Positions 19,090-30,299 of a stretch of DNA of 64,000 bases are shown here, one piece after another. The translations under genes were made by a program, and so were the position numbers. How positions within the stretch are numbered: the first letter of the stretch is position 1; the number at the start of each line of letters is the position of its first letter. Where the stretch lies: NCBI RefSeq assembly GCF_023065955.2, contig NW_026623100.1, positions 14,237,001 through 14,301,000 of the forward strand, given 5' to 3'. The stretch comes from Ursus arctos (taxonomy: Eukaryota; Chordata; Mammalia; Carnivora; Ursidae). Below the pieces are notes generated by a model, which ran no database searches, had not been told where the DNA came from, and worked only from the letters and a program-made list of their open reading frames with translations.

Positions 19090-20245
19090 GAAACAATTGA
19101 TAACGTGAACTTCATTCAATGTAAGAACTTCCGTTCATCAAAAAACATCATTAAGAGAATGAAAAGGTAAACCACAGACAAGGAGAAAAATATTCACCAC
19201 GTATATCCAATGAAGGATTCATATCTGGAATACATAAAGAATTTTTACAAATCAATAAGAAAAATACCAAACAAACCAAAGTTTACAAAAAACTCAACAG
19301 ACGCTTCACAAAGGAGGCTATCCAAGGGGCCAGTAAGCGTATGAGAAGATGCTCAAAGCCGTTAGTCACCAAGAAAATGCAAATTAAAGCTTCACTAAGA
19401 TACACACATGGCAGAAGGGCCAAAATTAAAAAAAACTAACAAAAAAGCCCATTGCCAATATCAACTGTTGGAGAGGATGTAGAACAACTAAAATTCTCAT
19501 AGACTGTGGGTAGGAATGTATACTGGTGCAACCAGTTGGAAAAATTTGCAGTCTCTACTAAAACAAAGCAGTAATTCCTACCTAAAGACCCAGCACCTCA
19601 ATGCCTAGGTATGGGCCCTAGTTTGCGTGTGTCCATCAAAAGACCTCTAAGAATATAGCTTTAAGAGATGGTTCAGTAAGTAGAGCATGTGATTCTTGAT
19701 CTTGGGGTCGTGAGTTCAAGGCCCTTGATGGATGTAGAGATTACTTTAAAAAAATGTTCTGGGGCACTTAGCTGGCTCAGTTGGTGGAGAGTGTGATTCT
19801 TGATCTCAGGGTTGTGAGTTCAAGCCCTGTGTTGGGTGTAGAGAATCCTTAAAAATAAAAAAATCTTAAAAAATATATTGCCTTATATATTTTACAAGTT
19901 TATAAATATAAATATTATATAAATTTATGTATGTGTGTATATATATGTACATATATCAACTTTATTCATCATAGCATGAACTTGGAAACAATTCAGATTG
20001 TCGTATATGATGGAATATCATATAGCAATGAGAAATAACCAAGTATTGCTATACACAAAGTGGGTGAACTTCCCAGACATAATCAGAGAAAAAGAAGCCA
20101 GATACAAAAGAGTACACACTGCTTGGTTCCATTGATGTGAAGGACAAGAACAGGCAAATCTATGGTGATAGAGGTCAGGATAGAATTTACTTTTCTGAGG
20201 GGCTATTGATTGAGAGGGGGCACAAGGGCATCTTCTGTGGTGCTC
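19090..20245 (+). repeat. L1M ORF2-end and 3' region, sense, interrupted
   Basis: Landmarks in order: CTTCATTCAATGTAAGAACTTC, TCAATAAGAAAAATACCAAAC, AACAGACGCTTCACAAAGG, GTTGGAGAGGATGTAGAA and GTGGGTAGGAATGTATACTGG. After two tRNA-SINE units at 19658-19876, the 3' UTR-type text resumes (GAACTTGGAAACAATTCAGA, GGAATATCATATAGCAATG). It is decayed, with many stops, and represents the 3' end of an old LINE-1 in plus orientation. Confidence 0.75.
19658..19876 (+). mobile_element. Two tandem old CAN-type tRNA SINE units
   Basis: Unit 1 (about 19658-19757) and unit 2 (19761-19876) both read GTGATTCTTGATCT...GTGAGTTCAAG...GGTGTAGAGA. Both lack the CT-rich tail of ordinary CAN SINEs and end in short A-rich tracts. 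Unit 2 keeps a perfect A-box (TGGCTCAGTTGG, 19773-19784) and a B-box-like AGTTCAAGCC. Head-to-tail placement suggests a dimeric element or insertion of one unit into the other's tail. Confidence 0.75.
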
Positions 20246-20389
20246 AATTATAAATATTATTGGTTTTCCGGAAAGCGATTTGGAAATGCAATCAAGTAAA
20301 AGCAGCTGGCCATGCCATAGAGTCAGTCCTCCTAGCTCTGTGGTTTTATATTACAAAAACATTTCATTGGGCCATATGAGCATGAAGAG

Positions 20390-20750
20390 AGTGCAAGTTA
20401 CAGACTAGCAGAAGATTTCTGCAATAGATATATTGACAAAGGGCTTATCTCCAGTTAAAAATGTGCAAAAGACTTGAAATGCCCTTTACAAAAGAGGATC
20501 ATCAAATGGCCAAGAAGCATAAGGAGAGGTGCTCAACATCATTATTCTTCAGGGAAATACACATGAAAACCACAACTTGATCCTAATATATACCCACCAA
20601 AAGGACTGAAATGAACAAGGCTGGTGATAACAACCGTGGCCCGGCATCTTGAGCAATGGAATCTTCTACAGCACCGATTGGAGTGCAAAATGGAATAAGC
20701 CATTTTGGAAACCAACTAGATCCACAGAAGCTTCACACATACGTCTCAGG
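20390..20750 (+). repeat. Old L1 3' region, sense
   Basis: GATTTCTGCAATAGATATATTGACAAAGGG, CTTTACAAAAGAGGATCATC and CAAGAAGCATAAGGAGAGGTGCTC are L1 ORF2-end landmarks in plus orientation. The copy is diverged and truncated. Confidence 0.6.
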
Positions 20751-22075
20751 TTGGGGCTCTGCATGGCTGGCCCAGGAACTGCGTTAAAGAAGAACAGGAG
20801 AAGAACCAGGGATCTTGGTTAAAGAAGTCCACTGGGCTTAAGAAAACCTATTCCAAGTGTTTGAGTTTTTTCTTAGATTTCTAGCTGAGTTCCTTATGCA
20901 AGATCCCAGCATTATCATGGCTTAAATAAAAGGGAAGGGGAACTGGCAAAGATTCATTCAGATCAGTAAGGGAAAGGAGAGATCAGGTCTGCTGGTGGAA
21001 ATGGCTGAGACAGCCAGAAAACCAAGGAAGGTTCCAGGAAGCTTTGAAGAGAGTGTGCAAGTCCGGGTGGCTGCAGGGTTTTCTCCTGGGGCACTAAGTG
21101 AAAAGACCAAGAAAGCCACTCATCTCTTCCCGCTGCTGTCCAGAAGATGGCCCTGTCCCTTCTTAGAACTCCTGCCACCTTGGGTGGTGTGGACAGCACA
21201 TTCATCCTGAGCGGAGGTGTTTCTGTCACCCGCACTTGTGTCCCTGACGAGCCAGTGGTGTGGGAACTGAAACGAGAGTCCACATTTATTGTGAAAACCC
21301 AGCTTGGGAGGGGAGAACAAAGGGGATGGAAGGAGGATGTGGGGAAGGGGAGCAAAGTAACCCAAAAAGAAAAGAAGGCTGGAGCCAACGGAAGCCTGAG
21401 GCCCAGCCTTGCAGCTTTCCTCACGTGAGCCCGTCCATCAGCACGCACTTCTGGCCACACATGGATGCCGCCCATGAGAATGGGTGCCGGGACGGACAGG
21501 CTCCAGAGTGACTCATAAGAAAGAGCAAATAGCAGAGGAAGGCCAGGGATGTGACATCTGTTCTCTGGCCCATACTTAAAACTTCTTTCCCCTAAACAAT
21601 GAGGACAGTAGTTTTCAGTACCAGCCTTTGTGTGTCACTGTCAGAGTATTTCTTCCTAGTTGGAGAATTTTCTCAGGAGATGCAACCAGTGGAACGGTCG
21701 CCACCAACTTCCCAGGTCACATGTCGACAAGTTCCTAGTTGTCATGACCCTCCGGCAGCGAAATCCTTGAACCAAATAGGAAGTACAAGATAGCAGCCCT
21801 CTTGCAAAAGAAGGGTTTTGCTTGTTTGTTTTTAGAGATACTGTTAAACTGAGACCCTCTTCACATGTCTTGTTCTGTTCATTTCGCCTTGAGATTTGGG
21901 ACACCGACTTTTCAAACTTCATCTTCACTGCTGTCACCATCCGCTGACATGTTTTAGGCACCTACTGTGTGTAGAATGCTGTGTTTCACATTGGAGGGAT
22001 GTGTATAAACTCGTAAAAACTATCAATAGGATGACCCGGAAGACACTTGGTCATTAAATCGTAAGACGCCGTTAC
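20751..22075. other. Single-copy DNA, nothing recognised
   Basis: A 170-codon minus frame (20963-21475) is the longest here. It overlaps other open frames, is Pro/Ser/Leu-rich and has no recognisable domain, so it is not called a gene. Confidence 0.35.
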
Positions 22076-22077
22076 TC

Positions 22078-22205
22078 ACTGATTCATTCATTCAAAGAAT
22101 GTTTATGGAGCCCCTGTCATGTGCCAGGTGCCATGTGGGTGTCAATGACATGACAGAGAACAGAAAGAGTCTCGACCCCTCACACGCTTATAGTCCAGTG
22201 AGGGA
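22078..22205 (-). repeat. L2 3'-end fragment
   Basis: GATTCATTCATTCAAAGAAT, GTCATGTGCCAGGTGCCATG and TTATAGTCCAGTGAGGGAGG follow the reverse complement of the L2 3' end (ATTCAACAAATATTTATTGA, TGTGCCAGGCACTGTGC, ACAGTCTAGTGGGGGAG). Confidence 0.75.
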
Positions 22206-22785
22206 GGAAGGTTTTCATTTTTAAAAAAATAATTCCTCTCTGTACATTTCACCCTTTCCCCAACCCTAAACTACCTGAAAAAGAGAGTTGTTGAACTTAG
22301 GATAATCAGGGGTACATAGTGGGGCGGGGGGCATGGGGGAACTCATTGCACTTGAGAGGGCTGCTCACTGGGGAAGAAATAAGCAAACAGATCAAGGGGG
22401 CTGTGGCTGGCGTTCCCATGCTATGGTGTATGGGGCTTGGGGAGTTTGATGGAGGGCAGCTGTGGCGTCCTCCAAACTACAAGACACACTCCTGCCAAAG
22501 AACCACAGGGATGTCTCTGTGCTTCTTATTTAGTTATGAAAGGCCTCTGTCCCCCACATGGTTGAGAATCCCCTAAGCTGACTCCAGAATGTAGGTGGAA
22601 TCTGGGTTGAGAGGTGGGAGTTGGGGCCTCAGGATAGGCTGAGACCTTGACTGAGGTCCAGGAGAATACCATTCTAGATCTTTCTCACCTCGACTCTCTG
22701 GCTGGGTCTCCACAGACAAACCAGAATGAAGGATGATAATTCAGCTAATATTGCTCCCTACTCTTGAGAAAACAAAAGGTGATTT
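22206..22785. other. Single-copy DNA, nothing recognised
   Basis: No feature is supported. Confidence 0.4.
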
Positions 22786-22789
22786 GTTG

Positions 22790-23010
22790 GCATACTGCTG
22801 TCCAGGTTGGAAAGCATTTCCACATGTATGATCACATTTGTTTCTCTTAATAGCCTTTTGAAGTGGGCAACGCAGCCCATTTCACAGATGAGAGAACTGA
22901 GGCTTCTTTCTGCAGATTAAATAATTTGCCCAATACATACAACTAATGAAGTGACAGAGTGGGGATTTGAACTCATTTCTGCTGTTAGTCCTGTGTCCTT
23001 TCCACACGCA
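22790..23010 (-). repeat. MIR SINE, nearly full length
   Basis: The reverse-oriented MIR landmarks are all present: CTTAATAGCCTTTTGAAGTGGG, CATTTCACAGATGAGAGAAC, AATAATTTGCCCAATACATAC, GAGTGGGGATTTGAACTC and GTCCTGTGTCCTTTCCAC. Confidence 0.8.
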
Positions 23011-23350
23011 TAATATTATTATTCAAATTGATAAAGTTGAGAGCATGGATGGGTCCTCCCCCTAAGGAACCCGAACCTCCCAAGGTGAAGGTTTGCTCCT
23101 GAACTCGGCGGACAACATGGAAGATTCTGCGAGGAAGGAATCTTGCATGTGTCGGACACTCCCAGGAGGCCTTGTCTCCGTGTGTACTGAAGACAAAACA
23201 GATGTCAGGGACAGGTTCTCAGCTGCCAATGTTAACTCCAGTGTATGATTCTCTTCCACGGGCTGACTGAGAAGAGAGGTTCCTGCTTGCCTAACCGGGC
23301 CAGCCCAAGGCACTTGGAAAAGAAATCGCTGTCTCCACTCTATGATTCAA
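23011..23350. other. Single-copy DNA, nothing recognised
   Basis: No feature is supported. Confidence 0.4.
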
Positions 23351-23676
23351 CAGCGGGGGTCAGCAAACTTTCTCTAAAGGGCCAGAGACTAAATGTTGGA
23401 GGTGTTAGGGGCCACAATCGCTGTCACAACTACTGAAGTGTGCTGTTGTAGCAGAAAACAGCCGAGACCACGTGCGAGTGAATGGGCATGGCTGTGTCCC
23501 GGTCCGACTTCTGGACACCAAAATGTGAATGTCATATAATGTTCACACGCCACAAAATATGCCTCTTCTGTTCGTTTTTTCCAATCATTTCAAAATGTAA
23601 ACATTATGCTTAGCTTGTGGGCCATACAGAACAGGCGGTGGGCCATGCATGGGCCATGGCTTAGCCAACCCTGTTC
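23351..23676. mobile_element. Non-autonomous hAT DNA transposon
   Basis: The element starts CAGCGGGGGTCAGCAAACTT, continues TAAAGGGCCAGAGACTAAAT and ATGGGCATGGCTGTGTC, and ends GGCTTAGCCAACCCTG. This is the familiar mammalian MER element bounded by a CAGGGGTCGGCAAAC-type inverted repeat. It is nearly full length, diverged and non-coding. The exact family name was not determined. Confidence 0.65.
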
Positions 23677-23819
23677 CAGAGGTCCCAAGAGGTGCCTGGC
23701 TCCCAGCTCTCACCCCCACACATATCAGGAATTCCACATCGGTACTTTGTTCCTTTTGGGGTTAAAACTTCTATTTTAAGAAGTAGGCATTCTGACCCAG
23801 CACATTAGCTTCCTAACAA

Positions 23820-23985
23820 CCTCCTTTTCAAAGTCTATGAGCTCAGTTAGAACGTAAGCGCCATGCGGGCTGGGCTTTCTGGCTGTTTTGTTCACTGCTC
23901 AGTTCACGGTTAAGAACTTACGACGGCGAGAAGCGTTGTATAGATACTCCGTACAAATCTTGGTTGAACGGAAGAACGAACTTTC
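23820..23985 (+). repeat. L2 3'-end fragment, sense
   Basis: GTTAGAACGTAAGCGCCATGCGGGCTGGGCTT and TTGTTCACTGCTCAG match the L2 phrase TAGAATGTAAGCTCCATGAGGGCAGGG, then TTGTTCACCACTG. Confidence 0.7.
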
Positions 23986-25194
23986 CCCTTTGGCCCGAGA
24001 GATTGGAGCCACCAGAGGGGCAGCAGCGGGAAGAGGACAGTGAAGGCAAGGGGCGTCCATCCCTTGGGGTGAGGTGGGCAGAGGTGATGAAGTTGAAGCT
24101 TCAGACTTAAGGATGTTCCTGCGAGCCCGGGGGGTGCCGAGTCAGCGATGCTCCACGAAGCCAGCAGGCCTGGGAGATGTGGGACGTGGGGCGTGCCAGA
24201 GCCGGGGAGGCCTGGGAAGGGCGTCGGGAAAAAGCCCCCGCGGCCACACTCGGCGCCCGGAGGAGCGGCACCAAGCCCCGACGGCTCACCCCACCCATTT
24301 CAGTGGAGTAATGGGGTTCCAGCCAAGGAAAACATTAAGACTTGACAGATTTGGCAAGTCCCCGGGCCATGGATTTGTGCAACGTAAAGTTAGAAGGGCC
24401 CCTTGGGAGATGGGGCAGATCTGAACAGACGGAGGAAAAGCGTGCCTGGGAAGTCAGAACCCACTCCCTCGGCAGGCAAGTGCCAGGGAAAAGGAAAGCT
24501 GAGAGAGGGAAGAAAATAAAGACCACCCCTGACACCCCCAGGAGTCACACATTTTCCTGGGTCAGACACATCATAAAGTGCTGTGGGACGAAATGAATGC
24601 AATGGCTGTGGGGTGTGTTAGTAAAAATAACCAGAGTTCCTCACTGTGACCGCAATGAAAAATATCATGCGGGAAGTTACTGGATGGAAAAGTTCTCGGA
24701 GATGAGCTGTCCCAGCGGAGGGGCTCCGGCCTTGATTTCTCACCCTCAGTTCTCCGCGTGCAGAGTGGATTCCCAAACAGACGCTCCCTGGCTGCCTCCA
24801 AATTGCTCCTTATCTCTTACTTAGGAGACACTTCGATCTGACCCGGTAATTCCCAAACTTGTAAAGGGATGGACCGAATCAGTCGTTTTACCTCTGGTTA
24901 GAAAAGTCAAGCTGTGGTCCTGTGAGACCTTCCAGATCATGGTGCAGGAGGTGAGGTCCCCGTACCCCTGGCCCAGGAGCCCCGGGATGGGGAGGAATGG
25001 GTAGCACACACTGAGCTCCCCACTGGAGCTGGGGGGTCTGTCCCTGCAACGGAGGTCAACATCTGGGGCCAACCAAGAATCAGACGACGTTAGGGAGGGC
25101 CTGTGATGAGTTGTGGAGACACACGCGGCATGTCTCTTCCTGAATACACCCACAGTGGCATGGCGCACTACCTAAGAGTCTGGATCTTAGCAGC
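23986..25194. other. Single-copy DNA, nothing recognised
   Basis: Moderately GC-rich at 24060-24300 with a few CpGs, but not an island. Overlapping open frames up to 116 codons have no known domain. Confidence 0.35.
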
Positions 25195-25408
25195 TTTTTT
25201 TTTTGTTTCCCTTTTTAAGATTTTATTTATTTGAGAGAGAGAGCAGGAGTAGGGGGGAGGAGCAGAGGGAGAAGGAGAACCACACTCCCTGCTGAGCAGG
25301 GAGCCCGTCACGAGGCTCGATCCCAGGACACTGAGATCGTGATCTGAGCCAAAGGCAGATGCTTCACCAACCAAGCCACCCAGGCGCCCCTGGACTTTAC
25401 CAGCTTTT
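25186..25408 (-). mobile_element. CAN SINE with imperfect long TSD
   Basis: A minus-strand SINE occupies about 25206-25390: the tail AAGATTTTATTTATTTGAGA begins it and the head CCACCCAGGCGCCCC ends it. TGGATCTTAGCAGCTTTT before it and TGGACTTTACCAGCTTTT after it form an 18-bp duplication with three differences, which implies an older insertion. Confidence 0.9.
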
Positions 25409-25562
25409 TGACTTAGGGTGAGTTACTTTATCTCATACTTGCTTGGTTTCATCAGCTATGAAGTGCGAGTGATACTCACCTCGGTGATTGTTGTGAGGAT
25501 TCATTGAAATGATCTGTGTAATGCAACCAGTCCAGGGCCCGACGTGCGGGAAGCACATGGTA
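25408..25562 (+). repeat. MIR SINE fragment
   Basis: GGGTGAGTTACTTTATCTCATACTTGC, GTTTCATCAGCTATGAAGTG and GATTGTTGTGAGGATTCATTG follow MIR in plus orientation. Confidence 0.7.
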
Positions 25563-25577
25563 CCTCTCATGCACTAC

Positions 25578-26370
25578 TATTTTTTTATCGAAGTCTAGTT
25601 GACACAGACTGTTAGTTTCAGGTGTACAACACAGTGATCTGACAACTCTCCACGTTACGCTCTGCTCACCACAATGGTAGCTCCCATCTGTCACCATACA
25701 GAGCTATTATGATCCCATTGACTATATTCCCTATGCCTCTCTGTGACTTCTTCATTCCATAACTGGACACCTGTATTTCCTACTCCCCTTCACCATTGTG
25801 CCCATCTCCTTTATCCCCTCCTCTCTGACAACCGTCAGTTTGTTCTTTATATTTATGGGTCAGTTTCTGCTTTTTTGTTTGTTCATTTGTTATGTTCAGA
25901 TTCCACGAGTACGTGAAATCATGTAGGATTTCAGTATCATATGCAGTATTATTTCACTTAGCACAATACCCTCTACATCCACCCATGTTGACTCAAACGG
26001 CAAGATCTGATTTTTCATGGCTGAGTAATATTCCATTGTGTGTGTCTATGATATCTTCTTTATCCATTCATCTATCAACGGACACTTGGGTTGCTTCCTT
26101 ACCTTGGGTATTGTAAATAATGCTGTAATGAACGTAGGGGTGCATGTATCATTTTGAATTAGTGTTTTTGTTTTCTTTGCGTAAACACCCAGTAGTGGAT
26201 TACTGGGTCATAGGGTAATTCTATTTTTAATTTTTTTGAGGAGCCTCCATACTGTTATCCACAGTGGCTGCACCAGTTCGCATTCCCACCAACAATGCGC
26301 AAGGGTTCCTTTCTCTCCACATCCCTGCCAACATTTGTTATTTCTTGTCTTTTTTATTCTAGCCTGCTAT
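25578..26370 (-). repeat. L1MA-type 3' end, antisense
   Basis: The text begins ATCGAAGTCTAGTTGACAC and continues AGTTTCAGGTGTACAACAC, GATGGCTGAGTAATATTCCATTGTGTG-like phrases at 26017-26045, GTAAATAATGCTGTAATGAAC and GGATTACTGGGTCATAGGG. It closes with CACCAACAATGCGCAAGGG. All are reverse-complement L1 3' UTR and ORF2-end landmarks. It is a 5'-truncated LINE-1 on the minus strand. Confidence 0.85.
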
Positions 26371-26395
26371 TGTCTGTGTGTGTGTGTGTGTGTTT
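26371..26395. repeat. (TG)n microsatellite
   Basis: A short TG dinucleotide run directly follows the L1 fragment. Confidence 0.9.
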
Positions 26396-27915
26396 TAATT
26401 GCAGATTGGTGAAACCATGGCCATTTACTTGAAATCAGCAAAGTTTCCCCTCTCATTTTTCTGGCCTCTGTGAAGTGAAGGGAGCCTTCCAATGTCTCCT
26501 GACATCTTACTGCCTATTTCTCCTGCTCTTTTACCCAAGTCCCCAGTGGAGAGGAGAGCAAGCAGGTATCCAGTTGGGTATGGCCCAGAGTGATCCTCCA
26601 CCTTCATGAAATTTTCTTTAGGTCTCAGCTTTAATTTCCACATTCTTGCCAATTTTGTATCTTACTCCATAACATGTTTTAATAGATTTCATCTTATTAA
26701 GTTATTCCCTCAGAATCTTTGAGTAACACTGAGGTTCCACGAAGACAAACATTCATCCCGAACACATATCCCCGTTGCAAAATCTCAGACCAACACCATT
26801 TCTGCCTAGGGCAGGTCAGCAGGTCAGGGGAGCGAGACTCCGGGTTGGGCCATCAGGGACGATCTCATGAAGGGGCCTGCATGAAGCCCTGAGCCCTGGC
26901 CCACTAGGATGCAGAATGTGGAAAGCAAAACGGTCATGAGCTGAGATCTGGAGGTGAACACAAATGAAACCCTCGAGGAACCGCAAAGACATTTTGTTCC
27001 AAAACCCAGGAACTGAGCTTCTTTCTCACCTGAAAGTCACTAATCTTTGTGTCTCGTTCCAGGAAACCCTGATCCCACAGGGGCCCGATTTGCCGTCCCA
27101 AGGCCATCAGTCACCTTCAGCAGCCATGCCATTTCTTCTACTCTCCTCTCTAACTCTCTACACATTTTCCATCTGGTCAGGAGGCCCCGGGCAAGCATGT
27201 TTGGCACCAGGCATCGCTCACGTGCCCCCCTCAGGACTTATGGTCATTAAGAAATTTCTCATAATGAGCACTTTGGCTCCAAAGTGCCCAGCTTTCCTTG
27301 CCCCTCTCTGCAGCCAGCCTCTCTCCACCGTCCCCCGTCCCAGGTCAGGGACCTTCTCACGGTGGGACTTGTTCTTGCTTCCCTCCCTCTTCACTTCCTT
27401 CCTCCATGTAACTTCCTTCCTGGAAGTGTCAATGAGGGCTGAAAGCCAAGGGGAGGATGAACCATGATATTCAATAGGTTCTGCTACGTGAAGTGTGAGC
27501 TGCCTCAGTGTGCTGAGCTAACTAGCTTATCGCCGGAACACTCCCATGTTTTTCTTCCAACGTTGGCGGTCTTCCTCTGGGTTCAAGCGGAGACATCAAG
27601 AGGCAAAGCAAGGTACAGTTGGTTGGGGGATCTAACAATGCCTGCCTCCCACTGATGCATTTGCCATCACTGAAAAAGGCTACTTTGGGACTCAGTGGTA
27701 TGGGATAATGCTGCACTAGGGGCCCCTTGAAGATCACCAGGTCCTTGTTTCATGATGTTGGTTCTGCATTGAAATGACAACCCAGACCTCTGGGGCCTGG
27801 CTACAAGGAGGGCCCGGCAAGTGGACATGTTTTTTTGCTTGTTTTTCTGTATTCCGAAGCGGTAGCTGTGTCCTTGCAAATGGGCTCTCTCGGCTTGTCT
27901 CGATGAACACTTGAT
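26396..27915. other. Single-copy DNA, nothing recognised
   Basis: A 167-codon plus frame (26964-27467) is present, but its Ser/Leu/Pro-rich product has no domain I recognise, and other frames overlap it. No repeat is assigned. Confidence 0.35.
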
Positions 27916-28152
27916 GAAAGATTTATTGGGGGGCGCCTGGGTGGCTCAGTCATTAGCGTCTGCCTCCGGCCCAGGGCGTGATCCCAGGGTCCTGAGATCG
28001 AGCCCCGCATCGGGCTCCTTGCTCCGCTGGGGGCCTGCTTCTTCCTCTCCCACTCCCCCTGCTTGTGTTCCCTCTCTCGCTGGCTGTCTCTCTGTCAAAT
28101 AAATAAATAAAATCTTAAAAACAACAACAACAACAAAAGAAAGATTTATTGG
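27916..28152 (+). mobile_element. CAN SINE, young, perfect 14-bp TSD
   Basis: The SINE spans 27930-28138: head GGGGCGCCTGGGTGGCTCAG, body CCCACTCCCCCTGCTTGTG, tail TGTCAAATAAATAAATAAAA then a CAA-rich end. Perfect duplications GAAAGATTTATTGG flank it at 27916-27929 and 28139-28152. The tail sequence is the type I associate with arctoid carnivores. Confidence 0.96.
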
Positions 28153-28324
28153 CTTCCAGCCAACGTGTTTCGATGCCGAGCTATCTTCCACACAGAAACT
28201 GACATGGGGCATCAAAATAAGAGAACTTTTTAATTTGACAGAGGTTGCTATAAGGCAGCATTTAATGGTGTTACAGACTCGGCAGTGAGATGAATATGGA
28301 GAACAGGCTAAGGCTTTAATCCAG

Positions 28325-28470
28325 ATATGAGGCAACCCCAGCTCCCCACCCATAAAATCGGGATAATGCTTCTTAAATAATAGGTATGCTGTGAAACAAC
28401 TTGGCACAAGTGAACACTTGGCAAAGGGTTTAGTACAGCGTAGATCCCAGTCATAAGCATTTACTTCTTC
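28325..28470 (+). repeat. MIR SINE fragment, diverged
   Basis: CCCATAAAATCGGGATAATGC, ATAGGTATGCTGTGAAACAAC and AAAGGGTTTAGTACAGCG follow the MIR phrases GTAAAATGGGGATAATA, GGGTTGTTGTGAGGATT and AAGCGCTTAGCACAGTG. Confidence 0.5.
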
Positions 28471-30295
28471 TCTTTGGTGGGTCATCAAATTGAAGGTGGT
28501 AAAATGGCTCCTTTGGGAGAGAAAGATGTGTACATTTTAGGCGGTAGGAAGTCAGCTTACGAACTTCACTCTTCCTAGACGTGGCTGTGGTAGGAAATCC
28601 AGGGAGCTCACAGGAGAACTGGGACGTGTCATGTATTCCCTGCATGCTCAGTCCACACTCTGCCTTTGGAGGGGGTGGAGGAGGCCCCCATTCCAAACTC
28701 TGCCTGGGGGTCTCCGCTGTCAGATTCTAGGTGGGACAGAACCCGGGGTACTGACACTTTCTGGGGCTCTGACTTTCTTTATCCTGTTCTGGACTGCTAA
28801 CGGCAGTTTACAGTTAAAAGGAGAGAAAAAGTGGTTTCAGAAGGACTTGGAGATGTTTAAAGAGGATGCGGGAAGAAGAGACCCCGCAGAATCACTTCCC
28901 CTTGTCAGGAAGGGGGAGTGTACCCAAAGGATGTTGTACCCCTTCCTCTGGGCTTGTCCCCAGCTTGAGGCTTTCTGACCCTGTGTGGAGTGCTTTCTCC
29001 ACGCTGGTCAAGGCTAGGAGGCTGCCTTTCACAGAAGAGTCAGTACTTGAGGTGACTGTAACCAATGCCAGGATCCGGCATTCACACGGAGGGGGCTCCG
29101 ATGAGGTTTACCTTCCCAATCTAACCAGGTAGAATTTGTTCATATCTATTTAGCTTTGACAAGCCCACTGAATGTCAAGAACAAGTCAAAAGACCGATGA
29201 GGTTTCCATGAAACTGGTTTTGCTTGTTTGTTTTTGTTTTGTTTTACCGCGGCGGCAAGAGGGCAAGACTACAGAATTTTGTAGACTCAAAGCTCTTTGG
29301 AAGCAAGGTTAACCTTCATGTAAATAGCACCTTTTTCCCAGGAAGCTAGTAAATCAACAGAATGTGTCCCTGAGGTAGGCACATGGGAGGAACGATGTAA
29401 AAAGCCGTCGGCCTGGATCATGCAGCCCGGGAAGGCCGAGAGGAGAAGGAGAAGCTTCTATGGGAGTTAGTTTTCTAATCTCTAGTTCGTAATTCTCTTG
29501 GGCAGTGGTGTGTATTTTTTATTTGGAACTTTTCCAAATTGGGTCTCTGAATTTCAGCCCAAGACAAGGCTGTACCGGCTTTGGAGGTCAAGCTCGTACA
29601 CGTCAACTCAGGGGCTTCCTGCTGTCCAGTTCTCCTCGCCTCCGGCTCCCCGGCTGCAGCTGTGGGGCCACGGCGAGGAGGAGATGGCCCGCCACGGTCT
29701 CCGCTTTTGCCCCTGCTTCCAGACTGCCTAGAATGGCTGGAGCGAGCCGCAGCAGTGCAGACCAGGCCGAGCCGGGCCAGGTTTCCATTTTCAGCTTGCT
29801 CCTCGGGGCTGCTCAATGCCTTATTATTCATTCCTGCTTGCTTTGCTCTCCCGTTTCCTGCCTGCCTCGCCTCTCCAAGCCACACCACGCTCGTCATGCC
29901 CTCTGCCCCCAACCCTGCAGTCAGTACAGTTCCTGCCCCGAGAGGCTGCCAGAGCTGTCGCCGCCTCGCATTACCCCAACGTTCTTCGGCCCATCTCCCC
30001 TTCTTGCTGCTGCTTTCCAAGGTTGATTCTTCCACCCCTCTCCTCCTCCCATGATCGTGCTGCCCCTGAGGTCCCTCTCAGGTCCCATCTCTGCCCCCCT
30101 TACCGATTCCCCACTAGGTCCCGCGGCCCATCACCCAAGGAAACGTTTCACGCATCGCTGTGACGCTGCCTTAAACCCACTCTTGCTGCCTCTGCTTCTC
30201 ACTTCCCACTCAGCCTCTCCGGACTTAGACTCTTCTCCCCAAGACAACCATTGCCTATTTATTGCAAACCCAATTACCCCACCACTCCCAGTTCT
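28471..30295. other. Single-copy DNA, nothing recognised
   Basis: The long overlapping frames at 29475-30163 (up to 186 codons, minus strand) lie in GC-rich, stop-poor DNA on both strands and have no recognisable domain. A small CpG-containing patch lies at 29640-29780. Nothing is called. Confidence 0.35.
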
Positions 30296-30299
30296 GGGG

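Noticed and set aside
20963..21475. 170-codon minus-strand frame
   Set aside because: No recognisable domain, overlapping open frames on the other strand and no promoter or splice support.
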